DNA from: JBBSEZ01 sp038239195
GTDB taxonomy: Bacteria; Planctomycetota; Planctomycetia; Gemmatales; Gemmataceae
Assembly (NCBI GenBank): GCA_038239195.1
Contig: JBBSEZ010000377.1
Coordinates: 1-9,807 of the forward strand
Direction of reading: 5' to 3'
DNA: 9,807 nucleotides
Of this stretch, positions 1-7,400 are shown in pieces; the stretch's first letter is position 1, and every line of letters begins with the position of its first letter. Under the pieces are notes generated by a model that was not told the origin of the DNA, did no database searches, and saw only the letters and a list, made by a program, of their open reading frames with translations. Both the position numbers and the translations under genes were made by a program.

Positions 1-50
1 GTAGGACGGCCCTCCCGAGCCGTCCGGACGGCTCGGGAGGGCCGTCCTAC
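1..50. repeat. Perfect 50-bp palindrome built of two mirrored hairpin units
   Basis: Bases 1-25 are the exact reverse complement of 26-50. Each arm is itself a hairpin: GGACGGC (4-10), loop CCTCCCGA (11-18), GCCGTCC (19-25), then GGACGGC (26-32), loop TCGGGAGG (33-40), GCCGTCC (41-47), closed by GTA/TAC at the outer edges. The sequence can therefore fold as one loopless 25-bp stem or as two 7-bp stems with 8-nt loops that are complementary to each other. It lies 33 bp beyond the stop codon of the leftmost minus-strand gene. The sequence is seen directly. A role as a bidirectional terminator, REP-like repeat or mRNA end protector is inference. No T-tract follows it on either strand, although TTGATTTTCT precedes it in the minus direction. 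Confidence 0.9.
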
Positions 51-61
51 AGAAAATCAAG

Positions 62-74
62 TCCTGCCGCTCGC
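62..74 (-). repeat. 3'-flank box GCGAGCGGCAGGA, left copy
   Basis: Read on the minus strand this 13-mer is identical to 9757-9769 on the plus strand. It begins 8 nt after the TGA of the membrane-protein gene. It is followed by a 14-nt spacer (containing TTGATT) and then by the GGACGGC-loop-GCCGTCC hairpin of the terminal palindrome. The matching order, spacing and position after a stop codon at the other end suggest one composite 3' element. Function is unknown. Confidence 0.6.
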
Positions 75-82
75 CTTACGAG

Positions 83-1141
83 TCATGCCAGCACCAGTTC
101 CACCGACGTCATCGCCAGCGACCCCAGGTAGCCCAGAAGCGCGCGGGAAAGCAGGCCCGCGATCGTGTCCGGCAAGAACGGCCCTGCCTCCGAGCCACCG
201 CCCAGCCAGCCCGCCACGCACGCCCACCCCACCGAGAAACAGCCCCCGAAGAACAAGGCCACCGCCACAAGCCCCTCCGGCGCTCGCGGCACCAGGTCGT
301 AGGGACAGTGGTGGTAAGGAAGGTGGAGCAAGCGCGGCGCGGCCACCTCGACCAAGAACACGGCGTTGATCGCCAAGGAGAGTAGGGCGCCCAGCAGCAA
401 AGGCCCGAGCCAACCCTTCGGGAAGCCTCGGCGACAGCGGCGGCCACAGAACCCGAGGGCCACCACCATCCCGACGTTGCTGGCGTAGTAGGCCGCATAC
501 AACCAGGGGGCCTCCTCTTCCCCCACCCACAACCGGGGCAGGAATCGGGCGGTCTGCTGTTCGGCGTCGAAGACGCCCGTACAGCACCCAGCCGACAAGA
601 ACTTCTCCTTCTTCGGGATGGTCAGGTAGGCGACCTCGGCGCCCGCGTCTGCAACGGCCAGTGCCCCGGAAGCCACGAGAACGAGCAGCACGCGGCCGGT
701 CAGTGGCGCCGTGCGCGTGCGGCGGTTGACGAGATACAGGACGAACCAGGCCCCGCTCAGAAAGATCAGCGCGGGCTTCATCACTTGCAGGCTCGTTACC
801 AGGAGAGGCAGGAAGCGGCTCGGGCCGAGGCTGCCAGCCCCGATCCGGGTGACTCCGTAGATGCACATGACGCCCGGCCATTCCGGGACGTAGCTCTGGA
901 GGAGCAGATAAAAGATCGGCCACGAGACGAGGTTCAGCCCAAGCAGAAGGCCGGCCAGCAAGAAGAGGAGGTAGCATCGATCCTCGAACGTCTTGCGGTC
1001 CGCGCTCGCTGCCTCGCCCCGAGACCGCTGTCCCCAGCAACGGAGGCACAGCCAGGCACCGAGCCCGAGAACCAGGAGCCCCAGCCCGAGCCGAAGGAGG
1101 CTGAGGAAGGAATCCAGCACGGCGTAGGCGTTGAGGATCAC
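83..1141 (-). CDS. Eight-helix membrane protein with Cys/His motifs on one face, unknown family
   Basis: I do not recognise a named family for this 352-aa protein. The GTG start is fixed by an AGGAGG Shine-Dalgarno (1154-1149) 7 nt upstream. Hydrophobic segments lie near residues 11-33, 56-82, 113-138, 149-173, 213-230, 244-267, 288-312 and 326-348. Arg/Lys-rich loops at 34-55, 139-148 and 231-243 suggest these are cytoplasmic. The loops after helices 2, 4 and 6 would then be periplasmic. They carry PGVMCIYGVTRIG (89-101, C93), SAGCCTGVFD (183-192, C186/C187) and LPYHHCPYDLVP (274-285, H277/H278/C279). This arrangement would suit periplasmic metal or haem binding or thiol redox, but that is inference. 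It is the last gene of the leftward group, 153 bp after the TPR gene, and its stop is followed by the terminal repeat element. Confidence 0.88.
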   Translation of the reverse strand: MILNAYAVLDSFLSLLRLGLGLLVLGLGAWLCLRCWGQRSRGEAASADRKTFEDRCYLLFLLAGLLLGLNLVSWPIFYLLLQSYVPEWPGVMCIYGVTRIGAGSLGPSRFLPLLVTSLQVMKPALIFLSGAWFVLYLVNRRTRTAPLTGRVLLVLVASGALAVADAGAEVAYLTIPKKEKFLSAGCCTGVFDAEQQTARFLPRLWVGEEEAPWLYAAYYASNVGMVVALGFCGRRCRRGFPKGWLGPLLLGALLSLAINAVFLVEVAAPRLLHLPYHHCPYDLVPRAPEGLVAVALFFGGCFSVGWACVAGWLGGGSEAGPFLPDTIAGLLSRALLGYLGSLAMTSVELVLA

Positions 1142-1220
1142 CGAGGGCCCTCCTGCGCTGTCGCCGGGGGAGGGGCGACCAGGAAGGGACGTTGTTCGCC
1201 AAGCGTTGCCGCCTGGCCCA

Positions 1221-1237
1221 GCATCGGGGGCCGATGC
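1221..1237. other. Small hairpin between the TPR gene and the membrane-protein gene
   Basis: GCATCGG (1221-1227), loop GGG, CCGATGC (1231-1237) is a perfect 7-bp inverted repeat in the 153-bp gap at 1142-1294. No U-tract follows in the minus direction, so it is at most a weak pause or processing site. Nothing else recognisable was seen in this gap besides the Shine-Dalgarno at 1149-1154. Confidence 0.3.
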
Positions 1238-1294
1238 GCAGGGTTTTCTATCGAGGGCGCGGGCAAAGGCAAGACAGGCTCGGGAGGGGCGCCC

Positions 1295-2611
1295 TCAGCG
1301 CGGGGCCGGGCGAAGGTCGCGGGACGGGCTCGCTTCGCGCGCCAGGCGGGCGTGGAGCGCCGCCTTTTCCGGGACGTCGAGCTTCTGGTACAACCGCGCG
1401 AGGGCCTCGTGCGTCGGCCCGTGTTGCGGGCCCCGCGCCAGGGCCACCTGGAGCCAGTGTTCCGCAAGTCGGCCCTGATTCATCCGCAGGAAGAGCTCGC
1501 CAATTTCCAACGGCACCTCCGGGCTGCCGCTGCCGCTTCCCGTCCCCCGGTTCAGGAGCTCCGTGAGCCGCTTGCTGTCCGCCTTGATCTCGTTCCAGCG
1601 CGCCAGGGCCCGGACGGCTTCTTTCTGCTTCGCGGCCCCCTGGGCCCGCAAGCACTGCACCAGGGCGTACTGGGCTTCCTGGAGATAGGGGTCCGCGCGC
1701 AACGCACGCCGCAAATAGGGCTCGGCCGCCCGCGCGCTCGTCCTCGCCGTCTCGATCTTGGCCCGGAAGAACAAGGCCTGGGGCTCCTCCGGGCTCTCCT
1801 GGAGGACTTCGTCCAGCAAGCGAATGGCTTCGTCGAAGTTGCCTTGATAGAACCGGCACTTTCCCAGGCCGATCTTGGCCTCCAGATTGTTCGGCTGCTC
1901 CCGCAATACCCACTCCAGGTGGGGGAGGGCGTCGAGGTGCCTGGCCACCTGCAACATCAAGTTCGCGAGCCGCAAGCGCGGCCCCCACCGCTCCGGGGCA
2001 AGCTCCACCGCTTTTTGGTAGTCCCGCATGGCCGCCCCCGGCCGCTGGACGTGCTCGTTGGCCCAGCCCCTCCACTCGAGGGCTCGCGGCGTCTCCGGTT
2101 GGAGCTCCAACCACTTGTTCAGACAGACGAGGGCCGGCAAAAACCGAGCGTCGCGCATGTAGGCGCGCGCCATCGCCTCCAGAGCCCAGGCACTGTCGGG
2201 GTGGTTGCTCTGGACACAGCGCCACAGGCCCGGGGCAACCTCATCGACCTCGCCCTTGCCTCGCTGGGCGCGCAGACAGAGCCACTCGATCTGGAGGGCC
2301 TCGCTGTCCCCCCCCACGGCCCGGGCGCGGTCGAGGGCGGCTTCCGCCGCCTCGTACTCGTTGTTGAGGCGATGGATTCGCGCAGCCAACAGCCAGGGCT
2401 CGGCGGAACGAGGCCAGAAGGCCCAGCGCAACTGGAGGCATCGGCTGGCGTCCGCGAAGCGCTCTTCGCGGACGGCGCGCCTTGCCGCGCGCACCTGGTA
2501 GGCGTCCCAGCCGAGGCCGCCGAGGACGAGAACGAGCAGCAACGAGGCCCCCAGGACCAGGCCTGGCCTTTGCCGGACGCGCTGCCAAACTCGCCGCAAC
2601 CAGGAAGCCAC
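1295..2611 (-). CDS. Membrane-anchored tetratricopeptide repeat protein
   Basis: This is a predicted 438-aa protein with a short Arg-rich cytoplasmic N-terminus (VASWLRRVWQRVRQRPG), one membrane helix (about 17-35), and a long helical region from about 40 to 425 read as TPR-like repeats. Repeat signatures include LLAARIHRLNNEYEAAEAAL (74-93), LEWRGWANEHVQRPGAAMRD (178-197), AKIGLGKCRFYQGNFDEAIR (245-264) and LARLYQKLDVPEKAALHARL (404-423). A Gly/Ser linker (356-363, GTGSGSGS) separates the last repeats. TPR arrays bind protein partners, so a scaffold role facing the periplasm is likely, but no partner is visible. The frame stays open upstream into the lipoprotein gene, so the start is uncertain. 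I chose GTG at 2611, with GGGGCGGA about 9 nt upstream. TTG at 2653 (452 aa) is the alternative. It lies 61 bp after the lipoprotein stop and is probably co-transcribed with it. Confidence 0.85.
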   Translation of the reverse strand: MASWLRRVWQRVRQRPGLVLGASLLLVLVLGGLGWDAYQVRAARRAVREERFADASRCLQLRWAFWPRSAEPWLLAARIHRLNNEYEAAEAALDRARAVGGDSEALQIEWLCLRAQRGKGEVDEVAPGLWRCVQSNHPDSAWALEAMARAYMRDARFLPALVCLNKWLELQPETPRALEWRGWANEHVQRPGAAMRDYQKAVELAPERWGPRLRLANLMLQVARHLDALPHLEWVLREQPNNLEAKIGLGKCRFYQGNFDEAIRLLDEVLQESPEEPQALFFRAKIETARTSARAAEPYLRRALRADPYLQEAQYALVQCLRAQGAAKQKEAVRALARWNEIKADSKRLTELLNRGTGSGSGSPEVPLEIGELFLRMNQGRLAEHWLQVALARGPQHGPTHEALARLYQKLDVPEKAALHARLAREASPSRDLRPAPR

Positions 2612-2672
2612 CTTTGATCGTCCGCCCCAAGGGCCCGAGAGGCGCCTGCTCAACCGTGTCGCCGCGATTGGC

Positions 2673-3140
2673 TCAATCGGTGAGCTCGAAGTCCTTGGTC
2701 TCCTTGCCCCCCTTGACCTCGTAGCGCAGCGGGGAAGAGCCCTTGTCGTTGTACTTCTTCGGGACCTCGACGTAAGCCAACTTTTTGATTTCCGGCGCCT
2801 TGGACCCATCGACGCCGGCGGGCGCCTTGCTCATGTCGTAGCCGGACCCGGCGAACTTGGCCGACTCGGTCTCGACCGTCACGATCATCTCCCCGGTAGC
2901 GACGCCGGGGGCCGAATAGGTGCCATCGGCGCCGATAATGCCGGGGATGGCAGGCCCGCCCTTCGCCGGCGTGAACTGAATCGTCCCTCCGGTCACCGGC
3001 GCGTTCTTGTAAGTGACCTTTCCGGAGATGATGGCGGTCTTGGAGCCGTCCTTGCAACCGAACGCGACAACCAGCGCGCACAACAGGAGCGAACTGAAGG
3101 CCCGGCGGGCGCCGAACCCGAGGAGAGGAGAACGCCGCAT
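2673..3140 (-). CDS. Small lipoprotein with transthyretin/carboxypeptidase-regulatory-like domain
   Basis: This 155-aa exported protein has Arg residues at 2, 3, 12 and 13, a hydrophobic stretch (17-28), and Cys29 in VVAFGC, which I read as a relaxed lipobox. The mature part is a small beta-rich domain: IISGKVTYKNAPVTGGTIQF (37-56), ADGTYSAPGVATGEMIVTVE (71-90), and near the end VEVPKKYNDKGSSPLRYEV (124-142) and DFELTD. This is the pattern of planctomycete lipoproteins encoded beside DUF1559 genes, described as carboxypeptidase-regulatory-like or transthyretin-like; their function is not established. The ATG at 3140-3138 is preceded by AGGT at 5 nt spacing. The frame continues open to 3284, but the signal peptide starts here, so the longer form is rejected. 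It follows the DUF1559 gene by 199 bp, a gap that holds a strong hairpin (3199-3240). Confidence 0.9.
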   Translation of the reverse strand: MRRSPLLGFGARRAFSSLLLCALVVAFGCKDGSKTAIISGKVTYKNAPVTGGTIQFTPAKGGPAIPGIIGADGTYSAPGVATGEMIVTVETESAKFAGSGYDMSKAPAGVDGSKAPEIKKLAYVEVPKKYNDKGSSPLRYEVKGGKETKDFELTD

Positions 3141-3198
3141 GAGGCACCTGTGGGGTGGGGGAAGAGAAGGGGAGGCCCGGAGAGGCCTCCACGAACTA

Positions 3199-3240
3199 GA
3201 GCGGCAAACTTCTCGCCCGGGAGCAAGAAGCTTGCCGCTC
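3199..3240 (-). terminator. Strong 18-bp hairpin between the DUF1559 and lipoprotein genes
   Basis: Arms 3199-3216 and 3223-3240 enclose a 6-nt loop (3217-3222). In minus-strand RNA all 18 positions pair, two of them as G-U wobbles. In plus-strand RNA the same two positions are A-C mismatches. This asymmetry points to an RNA structure made from the minus strand, the direction of the flanking genes. It lies 99 bp after the DUF1559 stop and 58 bp before the lipoprotein start. No U-tract follows, so it could be a partial terminator, an mRNA-stability hairpin protecting the upstream message, or a processing site. A smaller hairpin, TCGCCC-AGC-GGGCGA, sits at 3260-3274. The rest of the gap (3141-3339) shows nothing I recognise. 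Confidence 0.55.
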
Positions 3241-3339
3241 AGGGCAACCTGTTCGGGCCTCGCCCAGCGGGCGATCACTCCCAACGAAATAACGTTAGGG
3301 CCCAGACGCGAGCGAGGCGCTCAACTGGCCCCGCGCGCC

Positions 3340-4218
3340 TTACCAGTCACTCCCGGGTGGGACGCCGTCGTTGGGGAGGAGGACGGCCTGCCAGGTGGTC
3401 TGCGAGACGCCGGCGGAGACTCCCCGCACGCTCCCGTCGCCCAGACCGACGAGAATGGTGCCCGAAGCGTGGCCTTGGAGCAGGGCCTGGTTACAAGCGT
3501 TCGCCGCTGGTCGGATCTGTGGGAGGGCGGTCGTGTAGAACGATGCGAACTGGGCGTTGTTTTGCCAGTTCGACTCGAAAGCCAGCCGATTGTAGCCCTG
3601 GCACAGTGCATAGCCTTCCCCGAAAACGACGGTGTTCGAGGTGCCATCTGCCATCAAGGTTACGAGGTTCCCCTTGCTGGAGGTCCCCGTGTTGGTATCG
3701 ACCCCGCCGACTGTGCCGTTCGTTTGGAACACGTACGCATTCGACGGATAAGAGGTCACCGGGCGTTGCCCACCACTATCCCGCAGGGTCCCCGCCTGCG
3801 TGTCGGCCGGGCTGACGTACGTCTTGATCGTGCCCGGCGTGGGCCCGTGGCCGATCCACCACGAGTCGCCGCCGTTCGGGATCCCGCCGATGTTTTGCCC
3901 TGGCTGTTGCGAGTTGAAGATCGCATCCTGTTCCATAAAGGGCAGGATGAAATAGTGCAACGAGCCGTGGACGCCACCCGTTCCGGGGAAGTAGCCCCCG
4001 GCAGGGGGCAGTTTCTGGTAGGTGTCGTTGCAGGAGTGCAACGACAGGCTCATCTGCTTGAGATTGTTGCTCGACGACATGCGTGCGGCCGCCTCGCGGA
4101 CCTTCTGAACGGCAGGGAGCAAGAGGCCGATCAGGATGGCGATGATGGCGATCACCACCAGCAGTTCGATCAGCGTGAACGCCGACCACCGACGACGCCA
4201 GCGGGAGAATCTTGGCAC
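3340..4218 (-). CDS. DUF1559 protein with prepilin-type N-terminal methylation signal
   Basis: This 292-aa protein begins with a basic leader (MPRFSRWRRRWSA), then FTLIELLVVIAIIAILIG, a type IV prepilin/pseudopilin signal with Glu18 at mature position +5. Cleavage would fall between Ala13 and Phe14; the residue before the cut is usually Gly, so Ala is unusual. LPAVQKVREAAARMSSSNNLKQMSLSLHS and a downstream LPP follow, typical of DUF1559. The C-terminus carries MADGTSNTVVFGE (189-201) and GLGDGSVRGVSAGVSQTTW (258-276), ending in GSDW, also typical. DUF1559 proteins are greatly expanded in planctomycetes and are thought to be pseudopilin-like cell-surface or secretion components; the molecular role is not established. 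The GTG start has GAGGT 6 nt upstream. It is the first gene of the leftward group and is followed by its usual lipoprotein partner. Confidence 0.95.
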   Translation of the reverse strand: MPRFSRWRRRWSAFTLIELLVVIAIIAILIGLLLPAVQKVREAAARMSSSNNLKQMSLSLHSCNDTYQKLPPAGGYFPGTGGVHGSLHYFILPFMEQDAIFNSQQPGQNIGGIPNGGDSWWIGHGPTPGTIKTYVSPADTQAGTLRDSGGQRPVTSYPSNAYVFQTNGTVGGVDTNTGTSSKGNLVTLMADGTSNTVVFGEGYALCQGYNRLAFESNWQNNAQFASFYTTALPQIRPAANACNQALLQGHASGTILVGLGDGSVRGVSAGVSQTTWQAVLLPNDGVPPGSDW

Positions 4219-4491
4219 AGTTGCACCTCAAAAAAGAGAGAGAACGACAATCCTTGCACGAGCATCCTTGCCCACTGTTAAGTATGGTAAGTTCATTTGA
4301 CACCGTTTCGACTCAAAGTCAAGGGCCCTTTGGAATTTTTACCGGCGCGAGCGGGGCCGAGAGGACGTCCGGCACAAGTCCTTGCAGGGAGGCCGGTCCC
4401 GTTTTCGACCACCCTTGTAGCCAGGCGCGTTCGGCGTAGACTGAAGGGGGATGGCCAGTTCGTTCCCCCTCTCCTCCCTTCCGGGGTGCGT
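4219..4491. promoter_or_regulatory. Divergent intergenic region between the two gene groups
   Basis: This 273-bp stretch separates the GTG of the DUF1559 gene from the ATG of the GT-C/TPR gene and must hold the leftward and, most simply, also the rightward promoter. The part from 4228 to 4340 is clearly more AT-rich than the coding DNA around it. On the plus strand a weak candidate is TTGTAG (4415-4420), 16 bp, TAGACT (4437-4442), about 50 bp before the start at 4492. No riboswitch, T-box or tRNA was recognised. Confidence 0.5.
4295..4322 (-). promoter_or_regulatory. Candidate promoter of the leftward gene group
   Basis: On the minus strand TTGACT (4322-4317) is followed after 16 bp by TCAAAT (4300-4295), a fair match to -35 and a loose match to -10 of housekeeping-type promoters. 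It would give a leader of about 70 nt before the GTG at 4218, and it falls in the AT-rich part of the gap. Planctomycete promoters are poorly defined, so this is tentative. Confidence 0.25.
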
Positions 4492-7400
4492 ATGCCGAAC
4501 GCCGATGACTGCCCCAACCCTTTGCCGGCGCCCTCGCTTGCTGCAAGCCCAGGGCCCGAGGGGGCGCTTCTCCCCGCCGCCAACGCGGGCTCAGTCCTCT
4601 CGGGCCTGCTGGAGGCCAAGCCCGTCTTCCCTCCCCCCTCGCTTCCTCCTTCCCTGGCCCCGCCGCGCTCGCGCCGCCTTGGGCGAGCCATGGCCTTCGC
4701 GGACGCCGTTCTGGGCGGGCTGGTTGTTCTGCTGGCCTTCTTGCTTGCCTGTTTTCCTGCCCGGAACAGCGACGTGTGGCTTCACCTTGCCACCGGCCGA
4801 TCAATCGCGGAGGGGCGGTTCACCTTCGGCGCCGATCCCTTCTCCTACGCCTCCGAGGGGGCCTACTGGGCCAACCACGCCTGGCTCGGCGATCTGCTCG
4901 GCTATCTCGCCTTCGACGCGGTTGGCGGGGCCGCCCTCGTCGTCCTGAAGTCCCTCTTGCTGGCCGCCCTCGCCGTGCTCCTCATCGCACTGGGAACGCC
5001 GCGGAAAGGAGAACGGGCGGGCCTGTGGCTGCCGGCGAGTTGCGCCGCGCTCGCCATTCTCGCCCTCGCCCCCTGGTTGCAGCTGCGTTCGACCCTGCTG
5101 TCGTACGTCCTGCTCGCGCTGACTTGCTGGGTGCTCGAGGCCTGGAATCGCTCCTCCCTCCTTCGCGTGCCCTGGGCACTTGGTCCTCTCTTCGCCGTCT
5201 GGGTCAACCTCGACGATTGGTTCCTGCTCGGGCCGCTCGCGGTCGGGCTGTACGCGGTGGGGCTGGCCTTGTCCACTGGTTTCTCCTCGTCCGGGGCGGC
5301 CCCTGGCAAGGTCGCGCCCCGGCTCCTGGCCCTGGGCGCCGGCCTGGCGCTCGGCCTGCTGGGCTGCCTGGCCAGCCCGCATCACGTCCATTCGTTCGCC
5401 CTTCCCTCTCAACTTGCCCTGACCGGAGGCCCCCGCGCCTTCGCGAGCTCTCCCCTTGGTGGCGACCTCTTGCTCTCCCCGTTTTCGAGGGCTTACTTTC
5501 GCGAGGACGTGGGGCTGAATGCCGCCGGCCTGGCTTACTTCCTGCTCGTCTTGCTCGGGGCGGCGTCGTTCGCGGTCAACCGGCAGAACGCGAATGGCCC
5601 GCGGGCGGTGTTGTGGGTGAGCTTCTTCGCCCTGAGCGCCCTCCGCGCGCGTGCCGTCCCCTTCTTCGCCGTCGTGGCGGCGCCTGTCGTGGCGCTCAAC
5701 TTCGCGGAGGCCCTGCTGCGCTTCTGCCGGGAAAGGCCCCCGGGCGACTTCAAGGCCCGGCAGATCGTGGCCGGCCGGCTCGCGCTGCTCGCCGCGGCGC
5801 TGATGCTCCTGGTGCTCGCGTGGCCGGGCTGGCTGCAAGCCCGCCCGCACCTCCGCCGAGGCTGCGGCGTCGAGGCGGACCCCTCACTCGCGCGCATCGC
5901 CCTCCAACTCGGCGCCTGGCGCCGTTCGGGCGCCATTCCGGGCGAGGCCCGCGGCTTCAACGTTGCCCCCGACGTCGCTCACTACCTGGCGTGGTACTGC
6001 CCGGAAGAGCAGGGCTTCCTCGACGCCCGCCTGGGGCTGTTTTCCGCGCCCACGGTCCGCGAGTACCTGGCGCTGCGCGCGGCCCTGCTCGCCGATGGCC
6101 TCGACGGCGAGGGCCCGCGCGAGACAGTGCGACGCTATCGCGTCCGTCACGTGGTCCTGTACGAGCGCGGGCCAGACGGCCTGTCGGCGTTTCGTCGCCT
6201 CCTCGCCAGCCCCGACTGGGCGCTGGGCTCCATCGAGGGCGGGGCCTCCGTCTTCTTCCTGCGCGGCCCCGAGGGGACTGGCCCCAAGGGGGTTGTGCCC
6301 CTCTCCTTCGAGAAGTTGGCCTTTGGCTCGAACGGCGACAAGTTCGCGCCGGCCAGCGGCCCCGACTCGAGGCCGGGCCCTCCCGACTGGCTGGCCCCGT
6401 TCCGCAAGGCCCCCGCGCCGATCCCCGCCGATCGCGAGGAAACGGCCCTCTGGCTGGCGTGCTTCGACGCCAGCCGCAGCGACCATCAGCGCCGGCTCCG
6501 CCGGGAGTGGAGCAATGCCGCCGCGGCTGGCCTGGTGGGCAAGCCCGCCGGGGCGCCGGGGGCCGGTTGTCCGGGTGGGGCCTTGCTCCCCGCGCTGGCC
6601 GTCGCGCTGGAGGGGCGTCGGGCCAAGGCCCCCGGATTGACCTTCGAGAAAGGCTACGGCGAAGTTGCCCTGCCCGCGGCGGATCGCGTGGGCCTCTCCT
6701 TGTGGCTGAGGTATCTTGCCGGGGAGGGCGAAGGGCCCCCCGCCGCGCTTTTCCTGGCGGTGCGTGCGGGGCGTCGCGCCGTGCGCGCCAACCCCGACGA
6801 TGCGCGTGCCTCCTTGCTCCTCGGCGAGGCGTATTTCCTCCTGACGCGGGCCACCTCGGAGCGATCGTGGGCGGCGGGCTTTCCCGCCCAGACCAGCTTC
6901 CGCGACCTGCGCCGCATCCAGGCCATCACGGTCTTCCAGACGGCGCTCCGCGCGCAGCCCGACCTCGCGCAGGCCCACGCGCGCCTTTCCCAACTCTACC
7001 GCGAGCTGGGCTACCCGGACCTCTGTCTGGTGCATTTGCGGGCCTTGCTCAAGCAGGGGCGGAAGGGCGCCCCTCCGGCGGGGGAGGAAGAGGCCCGGCA
7101 GTCGAAGGCCCACCTGGAGAAACTGGGCGAGGAAGTCAGCCAACTGAGCCAGCAGGTGGGCCTGCTCCGGGAGCGCTTCGAGGCCAACTCCGCCAACCTC
7201 ACGGTGGCCGACAAGGCCGCGACCGCCCAGAGGCAGGGCCTGGCCGAGACCGCCCTGGCCTTGCTGCTGCGCTCCAACGTGGCCGCGTTCGGCGCCCGCG
7301 GCGCCGTGCTGGAGCTGAAACTGCTGCTCCTCACGGGCCGGCTCCCCGAGGCGCGCGACTGGATGAGCCCGGAGCAGGAGGGGCTGCTGGGCGAGGAAAC

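Noticed and set aside
1..50. Classical Rho-independent terminator
   Set aside because: The stem is strong, but no U-tract follows the hairpin on either strand within the window, so the classical definition is not met.
57..1202. 381-codon minus-strand frame overlapping the membrane-protein gene
   Set aside because: It is Arg/Gly-rich with no membrane segments; the alternative frame has eight hydrophobic helices and an AGGAGG site before its GTG.
785..2617. 610-codon open frame on the plus strand across two minus-strand genes
   Set aside because: It lies antisense to the membrane-protein and TPR genes, its translation is rich in Arg, Gly, Pro and Gln without domain features, and long antisense frames are expected in GC-rich DNA.
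3013..4281. 422-codon open frame on the plus strand
   Set aside because: It covers the DUF1559 gene in antisense; the minus strand has an unmistakable prepilin signal and DUF1559 motifs.
4297..4302. Perfect TTGACA as -35 box of a plus-strand promoter
   Set aside because: No acceptable -10 sequence lies 15-19 bp downstream (the site at 17 bp spacing is CAAGGG).
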